The position numbers and the translations under genes are program-made. From Cellulosilyticum lentocellum DSM 5427 (lineage in GTDB: Bacteria > Bacillota > Clostridia > Lachnospirales > Cellulosilyticaceae), in NCBI RefSeq assembly GCF_000178835.2, contig NC_015275.1:1695001-1759000 (forward strand): a DNA stretch of 64,000 bases. The letters run 5' to 3'. This document shows, piece after piece, positions 14,510 through 23,538 of the stretch. Position 1 is the first letter of the stretch. Each line of letters opens with the position of its first letter. The notes beneath the pieces are model-generated. The model was given only the letters and a program-made list of their open reading frames with translations, made no database searches and was not told where the DNA came from.

Positions 14510-16228
14510 GTGAAGACAAGAAAAATAGGCGTTGAAATAAAACTTTTAATCGCCATAATTGTCTTGTGTATGATTACTATTTTAATGATAAGCATGATTT
14601 CTTATAAGACTATGTCTAATTATTTAATCGGGACCAATAAGTCTCACATGATGGAAATCGCTAAAGTGATTGCTAAGCAAATTGATGGGGATATTCATGA
14701 TGGTATTCAAATAGGGGAAGAAGATTCAGAGGCTTACATAGAAATCTTAACTTGTTTAAGAGATTTTTTGGAAGATAAAAAGATAACCTATATTTATACC
14801 ATGAAGCCTTTAGATGGAACCTATGTTCAATTTGTAGTGGATGCAGATGATGCAGACACGAAAGCATTAATCGGCGATGCTTATGAAGCTTATCCAGAAC
14901 TACTTGAAGCCTTAGAAGGTCATGTAACGGTAGACCAAGAGATAACGAGTGATAAGTGGGGGACTTATTTCACAGCATATGCACCTATTTATAATAGGCA
15001 ACAAGCAGTAGTTGGAATAGTAGGTGTTGATTGCGAAATTGCTACTATCCGTAATGAATTACAAAATCTTATTAAATATATATTAATAGGATCAGTTATT
15101 TGTATTTTACTTTCCATTGGAGTTGCTTTACTGATTGTACGTCAAATAGGAAAGAATTTAAGAATAGTTAATAATAAGATTTGTGATGTGGTATTTAGCG
15201 ATGGGGATTTAACAAAAACTGTAGATATTCATACAGGAGATGAGTTTGAAGTAATAGCAGACAGTTTAAATGCTATGTTAGATAAAACTAAACTCACCAT
15301 AACAGAGGTAATAGACTCTTCCACGCAGCTAGATAGCAGTACACAGCGAATGACACAGGCTATGGTTCAATCTAGTGATGAAGTAGCTCGTATTGCTATG
15401 ATGATGAATGAAATGAATCGAGCTACAGAAGGTCTGGCAAGTTCTTTAGAGAAAGTGCAGGTATCCACAGGTAATGTACGTTCTACCACAGAAGGTTTAG
15501 TATCTTTAACAGAGGAAAATACTTCATTAATTAAAAGTGTTTATCAGAAAACAGAAGACTTAAATCAAAAGATAACAGATTCAAAGTTATTGGCAGAAAA
15601 GACTTATACACACATTAACGAAGTTCTTGTAGAAAAACTAGAACAAGCTAAAGAAATTGAGGAAATAAAAGTTCTAACCAATAATATACTGGGGATATCT
15701 GCGCAGACTAATTTGCTGGCACTAAATGCTAGTATTGAAGCTGCAAGGGCCGGAGAAGCTGGTAAAGGTTTTGCAATAGTTGCAGGAGAGATCAGTCAGT
15801 TAGCCGCTTATTCTAAAAATGCCGCTACAGAGATACAGGTAGTCAGTGAGCATATTATTATGATTACGGAAGATTTAGCAGAAATGGCTAAACAAATGCT
15901 TGCTTTTATTAATCATCATATATTAGAAGAGTATAATGAGTTTGCAAATACAAGCAAGTTCTATACCAAAAATATGGAGAGCATTGAAAAAAGTATGTGT
16001 GACTTGGAGGTCAAAACAAATAGTTTATTTAGTGCCATTGAAGGTGTACAAGAGGCGATAGATACTATTGCTGCTACTTCAGAAGAAAATAATTCAGAAA
16101 TTGAAACGGTCACTCATAGTATAGAGTATCTAGAAGGCAATATGAAAATGGCAGAGAAATTAACAAAAGCTAATAGAGAAATAGTGAAACGTCTCAATCA
16201 AGAAATGATTAAATATAATGTAAAGTAG
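14510..16228 (+). CDS. methyl-accepting chemotaxis protein
   Basis: 572-residue transmembrane chemoreceptor. A first helix is near residues 10-30, then an extracellular sensing domain of about 150 residues (Cache-like by position, with [13 protein letters not shown] and [10 protein letters not shown]), a second helix near 187-208, a HAMP linker to about 262, and a long helical signalling domain with the hairpin tip [18 protein letters not shown]. It would couple an unknown ligand to CheA/CheW. The start is GTG 14510 with AAGGAG about 11 bases before. It stands alone between terminators. Confidence 0.9.
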   Translation: MKTRKIGVEIKLLIAIIVLCMITILMISMISYKTMSNYLIGTNKSHMMEIAKVIAKQIDGDIHDGIQIGEEDSEAYIEILTCLRDFLEDKKITYIYTMKPLDGTYVQFVVDADDADTKALIGDAYEAYPELLEALEGHVTVDQEITSDKWGTYFTAYAPIYNRQQAVVGIVGVDCEIATIRNELQNLIKYILIGSVICILLSIGVALLIVRQIGKNLRIVNNKICDVVFSDGDLTKTVDIHTGDEFEVIADSLNAMLDKTKLTITEVIDSSTQLDSSTQRMTQAMVQSSDEVARIAMMMNEMNRATEGLASSLEKVQVSTGNVRSTTEGLVSLTEENTSLIKSVYQKTEDLNQKITDSKLLAEKTYTHINEVLVEKLEQAKEIEEIKVLTNNILGISAQTNLLALNASIEAARAGEAGKGFAIVAGEISQLAAYSKNAATEIQVVSEHIIMITEDLAEMAKQMLAFINHHILEEYNEFANTSKFYTKNMESIEKSMCDLEVKTNSLFSAIEGVQEAIDTIAATSEENNSEIETVTHSIEYLEGNMKMAEKLTKANREIVKRLNQEMIKYNVK

Positions 16229-16232
16229 TATA

Positions 16233-16279
16233 AAGAAGACTTCTAGCTGATTTAAAATAAAATGGCTAGAAGTCTTTTA
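16233..16279 (+). terminator. terminator after chemoreceptor gene
   Basis: AAGACTTCTAGC pairs with GCTAGAAGTCTTTTA. Confidence 0.8.
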
Positions 16280-16358
16280 ACATAAATGAATGATATGAAT
16301 TGATAGGTAAAATGATATAATAAGACAGACTAGGATTAAAATAAAAGGAGCAACATGA

Positions 16359-16910
16359 ATGAAAAAAGGAAAGCAGAAAATTATAGACGCAGCTTTTAAC
16401 TTGATTCTGCAAAAAGGAATAAAAGAAACTTCTGTTCGTGACATAGCTAAAGCAGCAGTAATTAGTGTGGGAACTTTTACTTATCATTATCCGAGTAAGG
16501 AAGAATTACTATTTGATATTTTTGAGATGACTACCGAAAAGCAAGACTTATTACTACAAGAAGCTTTTAAATGTAATACCTTGGAAGAAAAAAAAGTAGC
16601 ATTAGAAAATGTTTTTCAGCAAATGACATCAAGTGAGTATTTTATGAAACTGGATTATTATCTGATGGGAGAAGCTTTTTCTGGTAATACAATTATGTTA
16701 AAAAAAATGAAAGAAAAATATCATTTGTGGAGAATACAATTTGCAGAATATCTTTATGGAGAAATTAAAGCACAAGATAAGGAGCACCTATTAAGTGCCA
16801 GCTTACTGCTAGCCATTATTGATGGTATTGCACTTCAATTGTTACTGGATGAAACTAGTGTAGAGGTATCTTTAGTAGTTCATAAGGTAATTGTTATGCT
16901 GTATGATTAA
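16359..16910 (+). CDS. TetR-family transcriptional regulator
   Basis: 183 residues. The N-terminal DNA-binding domain is clear: KIIDAAFNLILQKGIKETSV, then IAKAAVISVGTFTYHYPSKEELL. The C-terminal part is a helical ligand domain without recognisable specificity. AAAAGGAGC precedes ATG 16359. It lies directly upstream of a MATE pump gene, with a palindrome between them, so it probably represses the pump and responds to an exported compound. Confidence 0.9.
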   Translation: MKKGKQKIIDAAFNLILQKGIKETSVRDIAKAAVISVGTFTYHYPSKEELLFDIFEMTTEKQDLLLQEAFKCNTLEEKKVALENVFQQMTSSEYFMKLDYYLMGEAFSGNTIMLKKMKEKYHLWRIQFAEYLYGEIKAQDKEHLLSASLLLAIIDGIALQLLLDETSVEVSLVVHKVIVMLYD

Positions 16911-16912
16911 GA

Positions 16913-16965
16913 TTGACATAGGTTAGGCGGTATGATAAAGTGAATCTTGTCGTACGAATGTACGA
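16913..16965 (+). promoter_or_regulatory. MATE gene promoter with TetR operator
   Basis: TTGACA 16913-16918, 17-bp spacer, TAAAGT 16936-16941. The perfect palindrome TCGTAC-gaat-GTACGA (16950-16965) sits at the expected transcription start, a typical place for a TetR-type repressor to block. Assignment to the adjacent TetR protein is inference. Confidence 0.5.
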
Positions 16966-17002
16966 AAGAATTGAGTTGATTTTATTAGGAGGAATAAGGC
17001 TT

Positions 17003-18310
17003 ATGGATTTACTTCATGAAGATACACGAAAGCTATTTTTTAAATACTTATTGCCATCTATTAGTGCAACCTTAGTCACTTCTATTTATGTACTAGCAGA
17101 TACCATTATGATTGGAAAAGGTGTTGGCCCTAGAGGTATAGCTGCTCTTAATTTAATTTTACCTGTATTTAACTTGTTTTTTGGAACAGGGTTACTATTA
17201 GGTGTAGGTGGCGCAGTTCTCATGTCTGTAGCTAATGGGAGTGGTGATAGAAAATTAGCAAATAGGTACTTTACACATTCGGTTATAGCAAGTAGTGTGA
17301 TAGCCATTCTTTATATGGTGATTGGGAGTATTTTTTTAGAACCTTTAGGTTATGCCTTAGGCTGTACGAAAGAAAATATAATACTATTTACAAGCTATGG
17401 TAAGTATTTGGTGAACTTTTGCCCGATATTTGTATTTTCTAGTTTATTACAAGCCTTTGTAAGAAATGATGGTGCACCGAAAACAGCAATGGTAGCTGTT
17501 ATTACAGGTGGTGTAACCAATATTATATTAGATTATATTTTTATCTTTGATTTCAATATGGGCATGGCAGGAGGTGCTATAGCAACTGTTTTAGGGTCTA
17601 CACTTTCAGTTGGTATTTTGCTGACTCACTTTTTATCACATCATAATAAAATGAGGCTTATGAAAGAAAAGTGGAACTGGGAGATTATGAGGAGAATTCT
17701 CCATAGTGGTTTACCAAGCTTTTTAATAGAAATTGCCAGTGGTATTGTCGTACTGCTTTTCAACCTACAGCTTCTTAAATATATAGGAGAAGTAGGTGTG
17801 GTTGTATATAGTATTATTGCTAATAGTGCTATTGTAGCCATGTCACTGTTTAATGGGGTATCACAGGGAGCACAGCCTATTATGGCTACTAACTATGGTG
17901 CTAGGCAGTTAGAACGTGTGGCAAATGTAAGAAGATTAGGGGCTATAACAGCTTTTGTTATTGGACTAGTCATCTTTTTATTAGGGGCATTGTACCCAGA
18001 TATAACAGTTGCATTATTTGTTAATCCAACTTCAGAAATTTTGACTTTAGCCAGAGATGCTATAAGACTTTATTTTGTGGCCTTCTTAATGATGAGCTTA
18101 AATATCTTTTATAGCACCTATTTTCAATCTGTCTTAAGACCTAAGATATCATTGATTATTTGCCTTTTAAGAGGAATTGTTATTTGTGTGATTTTAGTAT
18201 TTATATTACCAATATGGTTAGGGGTTACAGGAATTTGGTTAGTAATGCCTATTACAGAGCTGATTACAGTAATAATTGCTATGCTATTAGTAAAAACGAA
18301 AAAAATATAA
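17003..18310 (+). CDS. MATE-family multidrug/cation antiporter
   Basis: 435 residues, twelve hydrophobic segments, with typical MATE stretches such as LPSISATLVTSIYVLADTIM and NGVSQGAQPIMATNYGA. These pumps export drugs or metabolites with Na+ or H+. ATG 17003 is chosen over GTG 16940 because TAGGAGG lies 8 bases before it and the upstream frame runs through the operator. It follows tetR in the same direction and likely forms an inducible efflux unit with it. Confidence 0.9.
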   Translation: MDLLHEDTRKLFFKYLLPSISATLVTSIYVLADTIMIGKGVGPRGIAALNLILPVFNLFFGTGLLLGVGGAVLMSVANGSGDRKLANRYFTHSVIASSVIAILYMVIGSIFLEPLGYALGCTKENIILFTSYGKYLVNFCPIFVFSSLLQAFVRNDGAPKTAMVAVITGGVTNIILDYIFIFDFNMGMAGGAIATVLGSTLSVGILLTHFLSHHNKMRLMKEKWNWEIMRRILHSGLPSFLIEIASGIVVLLFNLQLLKYIGEVGVVVYSIIANSAIVAMSLFNGVSQGAQPIMATNYGARQLERVANVRRLGAITAFVIGLVIFLLGALYPDITVALFVNPTSEILTLARDAIRLYFVAFLMMSLNIFYSTYFQSVLRPKISLIICLLRGIVICVILVFILPIWLGVTGIWLVMPITELITVIIAMLLVKTKKI

Positions 18311-18405
18311 ATTTAAAATGATTTGTGTTCATAAAAATAAGAATAAATACGGCAAAAAGTCTCCAAAATAGTATAGAAGGATTTCTATTTAAAAGGAGAA
18401 TAAAG

Positions 18406-18723
18406 ATGCCAACTTTAAAATGTGATGTTAAGAATTGCTCGTATAATGAATGCAATTATTGTTCGTTAGATTATATTCATGTAGGAAAAGAAGGTGCAAC
18501 TAATAAAGAAGCAACTTGTTGTGAAAGTTTTAATGAAGGCGAATATGTAGCTAGCAATTGTGCAAAAGAACCAGAAGAAGTGGTTCAGATTAAATGTAGT
18601 GCAACTCAATGTGTTTACAATGCTAACGAGGAATGCAGAGCGGAATATGTGCCTATTAGTAGTACAAGTACAGCCTGTTGTGCTTGTGAAGATACTTTAT
18701 GTGAGGCTTTTATTAGTAAATAA
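18406..18723 (+). CDS. tandem DUF1540 cysteine-rich protein
   Basis: 105 residues with two copies of the small DUF1540 motif: CDVKNCSYNECNYCSLDYIHVG in the first half (residues 5 onward) and CSATQCVYNANEECRAEYV in the second, each with further Cys pairs. Such proteins probably bind a metal such as zinc; function unknown. ATG 18406 follows AAAAGGAG; the upstream ATG 18325 lacks one. It is common in Clostridia and stands alone before a strong terminator. Confidence 0.88.
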   Translation: MPTLKCDVKNCSYNECNYCSLDYIHVGKEGATNKEATCCESFNEGEYVASNCAKEPEEVVQIKCSATQCVYNANEECRAEYVPISSTSTACCACEDTLCEAFISK

Positions 18724-18777
18724 ACAGAAAAAGAAGTTATCCTTGAAAATCAAAGGATAACTTCTTTTTCTGTTTAT
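18722..18777. terminator. bidirectional terminator
   Basis: AAACAGAAAAAGAAGTTATCC pairs with GGATAACTTCTTTTTCTGTT. It closes the DUF1540 gene and may also serve the convergent gene ending at 18821. Confidence 0.9.
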
Positions 18778-18820
18778 TAAAATAACTATTTATTATAAGA
18801 CAAGGGTGTTAAGGAGATGA

Positions 18821-20095
18821 TTAGCTAATCATAATTTTTAAGATTTCTAAATCAGTTTGTTTCATTCCTTCTTTACCAATATAACCTACACAGCTAATGG
18901 TTTCTTCAATACCATCTTGAACAATACCTGTAAAAGGTGCATAAGCCTTATTTTGCATGGCTAAATAATGAGCCATCATAGCAGCATCTAAACTAGAGGC
19001 AATCTTAGAGGCACAAGAGGCTTTAGCACCATCACAAATAATACCAGAGATATTAGCTAAGGTATTTACTATGGTTTTTTGAATTTGTTCCATACTGCCA
19101 TGCTCTAGATAAGTGATGGCAGCGCCACTTGCACAGGAAGCAGAAACAGCACCACAAAAAGCAGATAATCTACCAATAAATGTCTTTTGATGAATGGTTA
19201 GAAGGTTAGAAAAGACTAGAGCACGATAAAGCTTTTCCTTAGAGATGCCCTTTTCCTTTGCATATACTACAATTGGAATAGAAGAGGTTAAGCCTTGATT
19301 ACCGCTACCTGAATTAATAATAACAGGAAGGACACAGCCGCTCATACGTGCTTCAGAAGCAGCAGAAGTATAAGCTTTTATATCTGTTACAATACCTCTA
19401 GAATAAGACTCTAAAATGACTTTGCCAATGCCTAGACCGTAATCGCCATTTAAACCTTCCTTAGCAATCGCCATATTATAAGCTATTTGTAAATCCATAA
19501 GAGGCGCAACATCTTCTAGGTTAACTGTATCTGCAAAAGCTTTAATAGCTTTTAAGCTTAAAATGCTACGGTCCGTAAAAGTTCCTAAATATTTATCATC
19601 AGAATCTTCACCGCTATAAAGAAGTTTTCCGTTTTTTATAATCTGAGTGATATGGATATGACTATGTTTAATTTCTAACATCACTTGCTGATCATCTTTA
19701 AAGACTTCCAGTTGGATATGGAGTTGTAATGGACTTTCTAAAAGCTCTACTTTACAAAAGTCTTCTGATAAGAGGTGCTTTACCTTAGTAAGTTGCTTGG
19801 TTGTAGCAGATGATAAAACTTCCATTTCTTTTGAAGCGTCACCAGCCACAATACCCATAACAACACTGGCTTCTATACCTACTAAATCGTCTGTATTAGG
19901 AATAGTAACGCATTTAACGTTCTTAATAATGTTACCACTACATTTGGCAATTACATGGTCAGGAAAATCACCTAATACTTCTCTAGCTTTAGCAGCAGCA
20001 AAAGCTAGGGCAATAGGTTCTGTACATCCCATTGCTGGGACTAATTCTTCTTTTAGTATGGCTAAAAAATCTTGATAATGATGTGTGGTCTGCAT
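18821..20095 (-). CDS. L-cysteine desulfidase family (UPF0597)
   Basis: 424 residues of the serine-dehydratase-alpha/UPF0597 family, whose studied members are iron-sulfur enzymes splitting L-cysteine to pyruvate, ammonia and sulfide. Motifs are PAMGCTEPIALAFAAA near the N terminus and the cysteine-containing segments SAFCGAVSASCASGAA and GIICDGAKASCASK, which fit the cluster ligands. ATG 20095 is chosen over 20122 because GAGGG lies about 8 bases before it. Single gene, convergent with the DUF1540 gene, divergent from the SPFH gene. Cysteine versus serine preference is not proven by sequence. Confidence 0.85.
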   Translation of the reverse strand: MQTTHHYQDFLAILKEELVPAMGCTEPIALAFAAAKAREVLGDFPDHVIAKCSGNIIKNVKCVTIPNTDDLVGIEASVVMGIVAGDASKEMEVLSSATTKQLTKVKHLLSEDFCKVELLESPLQLHIQLEVFKDDQQVMLEIKHSHIHITQIIKNGKLLYSGEDSDDKYLGTFTDRSILSLKAIKAFADTVNLEDVAPLMDLQIAYNMAIAKEGLNGDYGLGIGKVILESYSRGIVTDIKAYTSAASEARMSGCVLPVIINSGSGNQGLTSSIPIVVYAKEKGISKEKLYRALVFSNLLTIHQKTFIGRLSAFCGAVSASCASGAAITYLEHGSMEQIQKTIVNTLANISGIICDGAKASCASKIASSLDAAMMAHYLAMQNKAYAPFTGIVQDGIEETISCVGYIGKEGMKQTDLEILKIMIS

Positions 20096-20250
20096 CGATT
20101 GGCCCTCATTTCTAGTAATCAATAATGTTTAAACATATCTATAGACTAATTGTAGCATAAAGAAAAAACAGATTCAAAAAATTAAATTTGGAAGTTTGAA
20201 TATCAGATAAAATTGAATTTGGGTTATTTATTAAATTTTTATAAAGTACA

Positions 20251-20293
20251 TTGACTTGGTAATAGAAAATGATATCATATTAATATGATATCA
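20251..20293 (+). promoter_or_regulatory. SPFH operon promoter and 24-bp palindrome
   Basis: TTGACT 20251-20256 and TATCAT 20273-20278, spacer 16. A perfect palindrome spans 20270-20293 with half-site TGATATCATATT and covers the -10 element. This is a strong candidate operator; the regulator is not identified. Confidence 0.55.
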
Positions 20294-20333
20294 GAATGAT
20301 ATTAAAAGTATAAGAAGCGGAGGAGTGAATGTG

Positions 20334-21335
20334 ATGGAGGATAAGAAGAAAATATATGATGAAAAAGAAATGAAAACCAAAAGTGGGATGGGAATGTTAT
20401 TGGGAACTATATTATTAATGGTTATCTGCATAGCTGCATTTCCATTAAGTATAGGCTTTGTTGCGAAAGTTTCTGTAGCATTAACAGTTACTATTTGCAT
20501 TGTAGCAGGTATTGGCTTTATTTCAACCTTCTTTCTATTTGCAGGACTTAAGGTAATCAATCCTAATGAAGCATTAGTACTTACATTATTTGGAAAGTAT
20601 CAGGGTACATTAAAAAAGGAGGGATTTTATTGGGTAAATCCATTCTGCACAAGTATTAATCCAACTGTTAAATCAGGGGTTCAAGTAGCTACAGCTCAAG
20701 GAGCTAATGATATTAATATTCAAGGGATTGAAACGGGGAGTAAAAAAGTATCTCTTAAAGCGACTACATTAGAAAATAAAAAGCAAAAAGTAAATGATGA
20801 ATTAGGAAATCCTATTGAAATAGGTGCAATTGTTATTTGGCAGGTTAGAAATTCAGCACAGGCTGTCTTTAACGTAGACAATTACAAAAATTATATTTCT
20901 ACTCAATGTGATTCTGTGATTCGTAATGTAGCAAGATGCTATCCTTATGATGGCGCAGAAACAGAAGGTAGTGATGAAAAATCTTTGCGTGGCAGTAGTC
21001 AAGAAGTAGCTGACATTATGAAAAAAGAGCTTCAAGAAAAAGTTAATATTGCAGGTATTGAGATTTTAGAAGTACGCATCACTCATTTATCTTACGCACC
21101 AGAAATTGCTTCAGCTATGCTTCAAAGACAGCAAGCAGTAGCAATTATTGCAGCAAGACAAAAAATTGTTGAAGGTGCGGTAGGCATGGTAGAGATGGCG
21201 CTTAAACAACTTAATGAGAATAGTGTGGTAGAGCTAGACGAAGAACGTAAGGCTGCTATGGTAAGTAATTTACTTGTGGTACTTTGTGGGAATAAAGATG
21301 CACAGCCAATCGTTAATAGTGGTACGATCTATTAG
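20334..21335 (+). CDS. SPFH/band-7 domain membrane protein
   Basis: 333 residues. Two hydrophobic helices at the N terminus are followed by an SPFH domain ([31 protein letters not shown]) and a helical segment rich in Ala/Gln ([20 protein letters not shown]). Such proteins organise membrane microdomains and are often made under envelope stress. GGAGGAG at 20319-20325 supports ATG 20334 over GTG 20325. It is followed 29 bp later by a ribbon-helix-helix gene, a pairing often seen with this SPFH type. Confidence 0.9.
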   Translation: MEDKKKIYDEKEMKTKSGMGMLLGTILLMVICIAAFPLSIGFVAKVSVALTVTICIVAGIGFISTFFLFAGLKVINPNEALVLTLFGKYQGTLKKEGFYWVNPFCTSINPTVKSGVQVATAQGANDINIQGIETGSKKVSLKATTLENKKQKVNDELGNPIEIGAIVIWQVRNSAQAVFNVDNYKNYISTQCDSVIRNVARCYPYDGAETEGSDEKSLRGSSQEVADIMKKELQEKVNIAGIEILEVRITHLSYAPEIASAMLQRQQAVAIIAARQKIVEGAVGMVEMALKQLNENSVVELDEERKAAMVSNLLVVLCGNKDAQPIVNSGTIY

Positions 21336-21364
21336 AAATCATATATAGAAAGGACCTAGAGGAT

Positions 21365-21544
21365 ATGGACAGCAAAGCGAAAGAAAAAGAAAAAAAACAG
21401 GTTCTACTGAGATTGTCACCAGGTCTTTGGAATGAGCTAGCAGCTTGGGCAGAAGATGACTTTCGCTCGATTAATGGACAAATAGAATATTTACTTACCG
21501 AGTGTGTAAAAAAGCGTAAGAAAAGTGCTACAAAAGAAGAATAA
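21365..21544 (+). CDS. Arc-like ribbon-helix-helix protein, 59 residues
   Basis: A short gene starting MDSKAKEKEKKQ, then VLLRLSPGLWNELAAWAEDD and SINGQIEYLLTECVKKRKK. The strand-helix-helix pattern with LRLSP...NGQIEYLL is that of Arc/MetJ-type DNA-binding proteins. AAAGGA lies before ATG 21365. It may regulate the SPFH operon through the palindrome at 20270-20293, or may be a partner of the SPFH protein; the sequence does not decide. Confidence 0.8.
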   Translation: MDSKAKEKEKKQVLLRLSPGLWNELAAWAEDDFRSINGQIEYLLTECVKKRKKSATKEE

Positions 21545-21576
21545 ATAGAAAATCATAGGTAATTAAGGAGAAAAGC

Positions 21577-21984
21577 ATGAGGGATAATGACATCATACAA
21601 GCAGAATATGAGGAATTTGAAGGGGATGTGAGGAAACTTGAAGAACTCATAGGACAACTAGAACTTTGGAGTGATGAATATACCATTAATCATAAAAGAG
21701 AAGAAGTAAGGCTACCGGAGTATGTAGAGCTTCATTTGAATTTAGAAGCCTTAAAAGAACAGTTATTTGCTTTTATAAATCAGCAAATAGCCAAGGAGGG
21801 TAAAACTGAATGGAGCATAAAGGCTGAGACAGATATTAAATATCGATTAGCAAGTTATAGGCAGACAGAAGCGCATATCCATAAGTGGATTAGAGATATT
21901 AAAGATATTTATATCTTAATAGCTAAATCCCCCCTGCTTGAGAAGAATAGAGCTTATATAGAAGAAATATTAAAGACAGATTAA
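21577..21984 (+). CDS. helical protein of unknown function
   Basis: 135 residues, acidic and mostly helical, with long heptad-like stretches (EYEEFEGDVRKLEELIGQLE; HLNLEALKEQLFAFINQQI). No Cys, signal or membrane segment. TAAGGAG precedes ATG 21577, and it follows the ribbon-helix-helix gene by 32 bp, so it is probably the third gene of the SPFH operon, ended by the hairpin at 21987-22034. No family recognised. Confidence 0.75.
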   Translation: MRDNDIIQAEYEEFEGDVRKLEELIGQLELWSDEYTINHKREEVRLPEYVELHLNLEALKEQLFAFINQQIAKEGKTEWSIKAETDIKYRLASYRQTEAHIHKWIRDIKDIYILIAKSPLLEKNRAYIEEILKTD

Positions 21985-21986
21985 GC

Positions 21987-22034
21987 AAAAGGGCTAAGTC
22001 TATTGCAGTAACATGAATAGACTTAGCCCTTTTA
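21987..22034. terminator. bidirectional terminator
   Basis: AAAAGGGCTAAGTCTATT pairs with AATAGACTTAGCCCTTTT between convergent genes. Confidence 0.9.
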
Positions 22035-22040
22035 GTGGGT

Positions 22041-22478
22041 CTAGTTTTGCTCTTGGGAAGTACGAATTAAAGAAATAACGACCTCTAATAAACAATCTAG
22101 TGCTTGAAGTTGGTCTGAACTAACACTAGACGAAATAAGTGATTCAATATGGGAATAAATTTGGTAATCGCCCTCTACGATTTCTTTTCCCTTTGTGGTT
22201 AATTGAAGATAGTACACACGTTTATCTTCTTCTGATTGAACCTTTTCGATAAGCTGGTGCTTTTGAAGTCTTTTTATAAGTGCAGAAATAGCTGGTTTAG
22301 TGAGAGATAAAACGTCTGCCACATCTCCAAAATTGGGATGCTTCATGTTATGAATAGCTAGAAGATAATAGTAGTCACTAATATTGAAGTCGGTTTCAGT
22401 TGCCAAAAGATGATTAATACGTTCTGAGGATTGACGCCATAAGTAGCTTGTTATGGCTTCGAGATTTTGAGATATCAC
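22041..22478 (-). CDS. MarR-family transcriptional regulator
   Basis: 145 residues with a winged-helix core: FGDVADVLSLTKPAISALIK as the recognition region and KVQSEEDKRVYYLQLTTKG as the wing, both standard for MarR. Ligand and targets unknown. An upstream promoter on the minus strand reads TTGACT-17-TAATAT, in AT-rich DNA with partial inverted repeats that could be its own operator. Confidence 0.9.
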   Translation of the reverse strand: MISQNLEAITSYLWRQSSERINHLLATETDFNISDYYYLLAIHNMKHPNFGDVADVLSLTKPAISALIKRLQKHQLIEKVQSEEDKRVYYLQLTTKGKEIVEGDYQIYSHIESLISSSVSSDQLQALDCLLEVVISLIRTSQEQN

Positions 22479-22569
22479 ATTAAAACTCCTTAAATATTAA
22501 AAATTAAACATAATAATATATTAGAATATTTAGTATAAATAGTCAATTGCATTAAATACCATAATTATT

Positions 22570-22620
22570 TACAAAAAAATACCCATAAATTGTCCAAATA
22601 TAGGTGAACATTTTTGGGTG
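22570..22620 (-). terminator. terminator after the glycosyltransferase gene
   Basis: Read on the minus strand, CCCAAAAATGTTC and GACAATTTATGGG form an imperfect stem followed by seven Ts, ending at about 22572. Confidence 0.5.
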
Positions 22621-23310
22621 TTAAGGCATATTGGCATCAGTAAGATGATTATAATCATCAGAAAAGGCAACAAGTGCAGTAATAACTTGTGATTGTCTTT
22701 TTAATGCAGCATCATAATGGTTACTAAGTGCATAAGCTGAAGGCGCTTGAGGAAGTCCTGCTAATAAAGTGGCTTCATCGAAAGTAAGCTCTTTAGGTGT
22801 TTTATTAAAGTAATTTTGACTAGCCATAGTAATACCTGTATTGCCATCTCCATAATAAATGGCGTTGACATAAAGTTCGAGAATTTCTTCTTTACTATAA
22901 AGATTCTCTAATTCATAAGCGATAAACATTTCCTTGAGCTTACGTTCTAAAGTTTGTGTTTTATCTAAAAAGAGATTTTTGGCTAGTTGCTGAGTGATGG
23001 TACTGCCGCCTTGCTCAATGTTACCACAGACCACATTCGTAATGAGTGCACGGCCAAGACCAATAAGGTCTACAGCACCATGCTTATAAAAGCGATGGTC
23101 CTCAATGGCCACGATGGCATCAAGAAAAGTAGGGCTAATTTCATCAAAGTGTGTATAGTTCTCACTATTTTGAAGTGCTACGATTGTTTCTTTTATGGGA
23201 TAGGCGTTAATAGTGCGATGATAAGCAAAGTAACCATAGCCTATGCCACTAATAGTTAATACAAGTAGAAGAATGAGCATACCTTTAAATAGATTTTTAA
23301 TATATTTCAT
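22621..23310 (-). CDS. mtgA: monofunctional peptidoglycan glycosyltransferase
   Basis: 229 residues: an N-terminal membrane anchor (ILLLVLTISGIGYGYFA) followed by a GT51 transglycosylase domain. Motifs are AIEDHRFYKHGAVD with catalytic Glu, GGSTITQQLAKNLFL, RKLKEMFIAYELE and LYVNAIYYGDG. It polymerises lipid II outside the membrane. There is no transpeptidase domain, as in MtgA-type enzymes. Divergent from the secreted GHL10 gene. Confidence 0.92.
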   Translation of the reverse strand: MKYIKNLFKGMLILLLVLTISGIGYGYFAYHRTINAYPIKETIVALQNSENYTHFDEISPTFLDAIVAIEDHRFYKHGAVDLIGLGRALITNVVCGNIEQGGSTITQQLAKNLFLDKTQTLERKLKEMFIAYELENLYSKEEILELYVNAIYYGDGNTGITMASQNYFNKTPKELTFDEATLLAGLPQAPSAYALSNHYDAALKRQSQVITALVAFSDDYNHLTDANMP

Positions 23311-23538
23311 AGTAATAAGCTCCTTTCTTTTATTTATAGATTTATTATAAAGCTAAATGAATAGCTAAACTATAGGATTTTGGTGACAGTTTTCTTTCAG
23401 TTTTGTAACATTTAGAAGCTAAACATCATAACTACATAACAAATAGATGACAAACATTTACAAATTGTGGGAGTCCCTTTATAATTTAAAGAAGAAAAAC
23501 CTAAAAAAAGCTAGAATATCGCCAAAGGAGGAAAGAAA

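Noticed and set aside
22987-23259. 90-codon plus-strand ORF inside the glycosyltransferase gene
   Set aside because: Antisense shadow of a well-supported GT51 gene.
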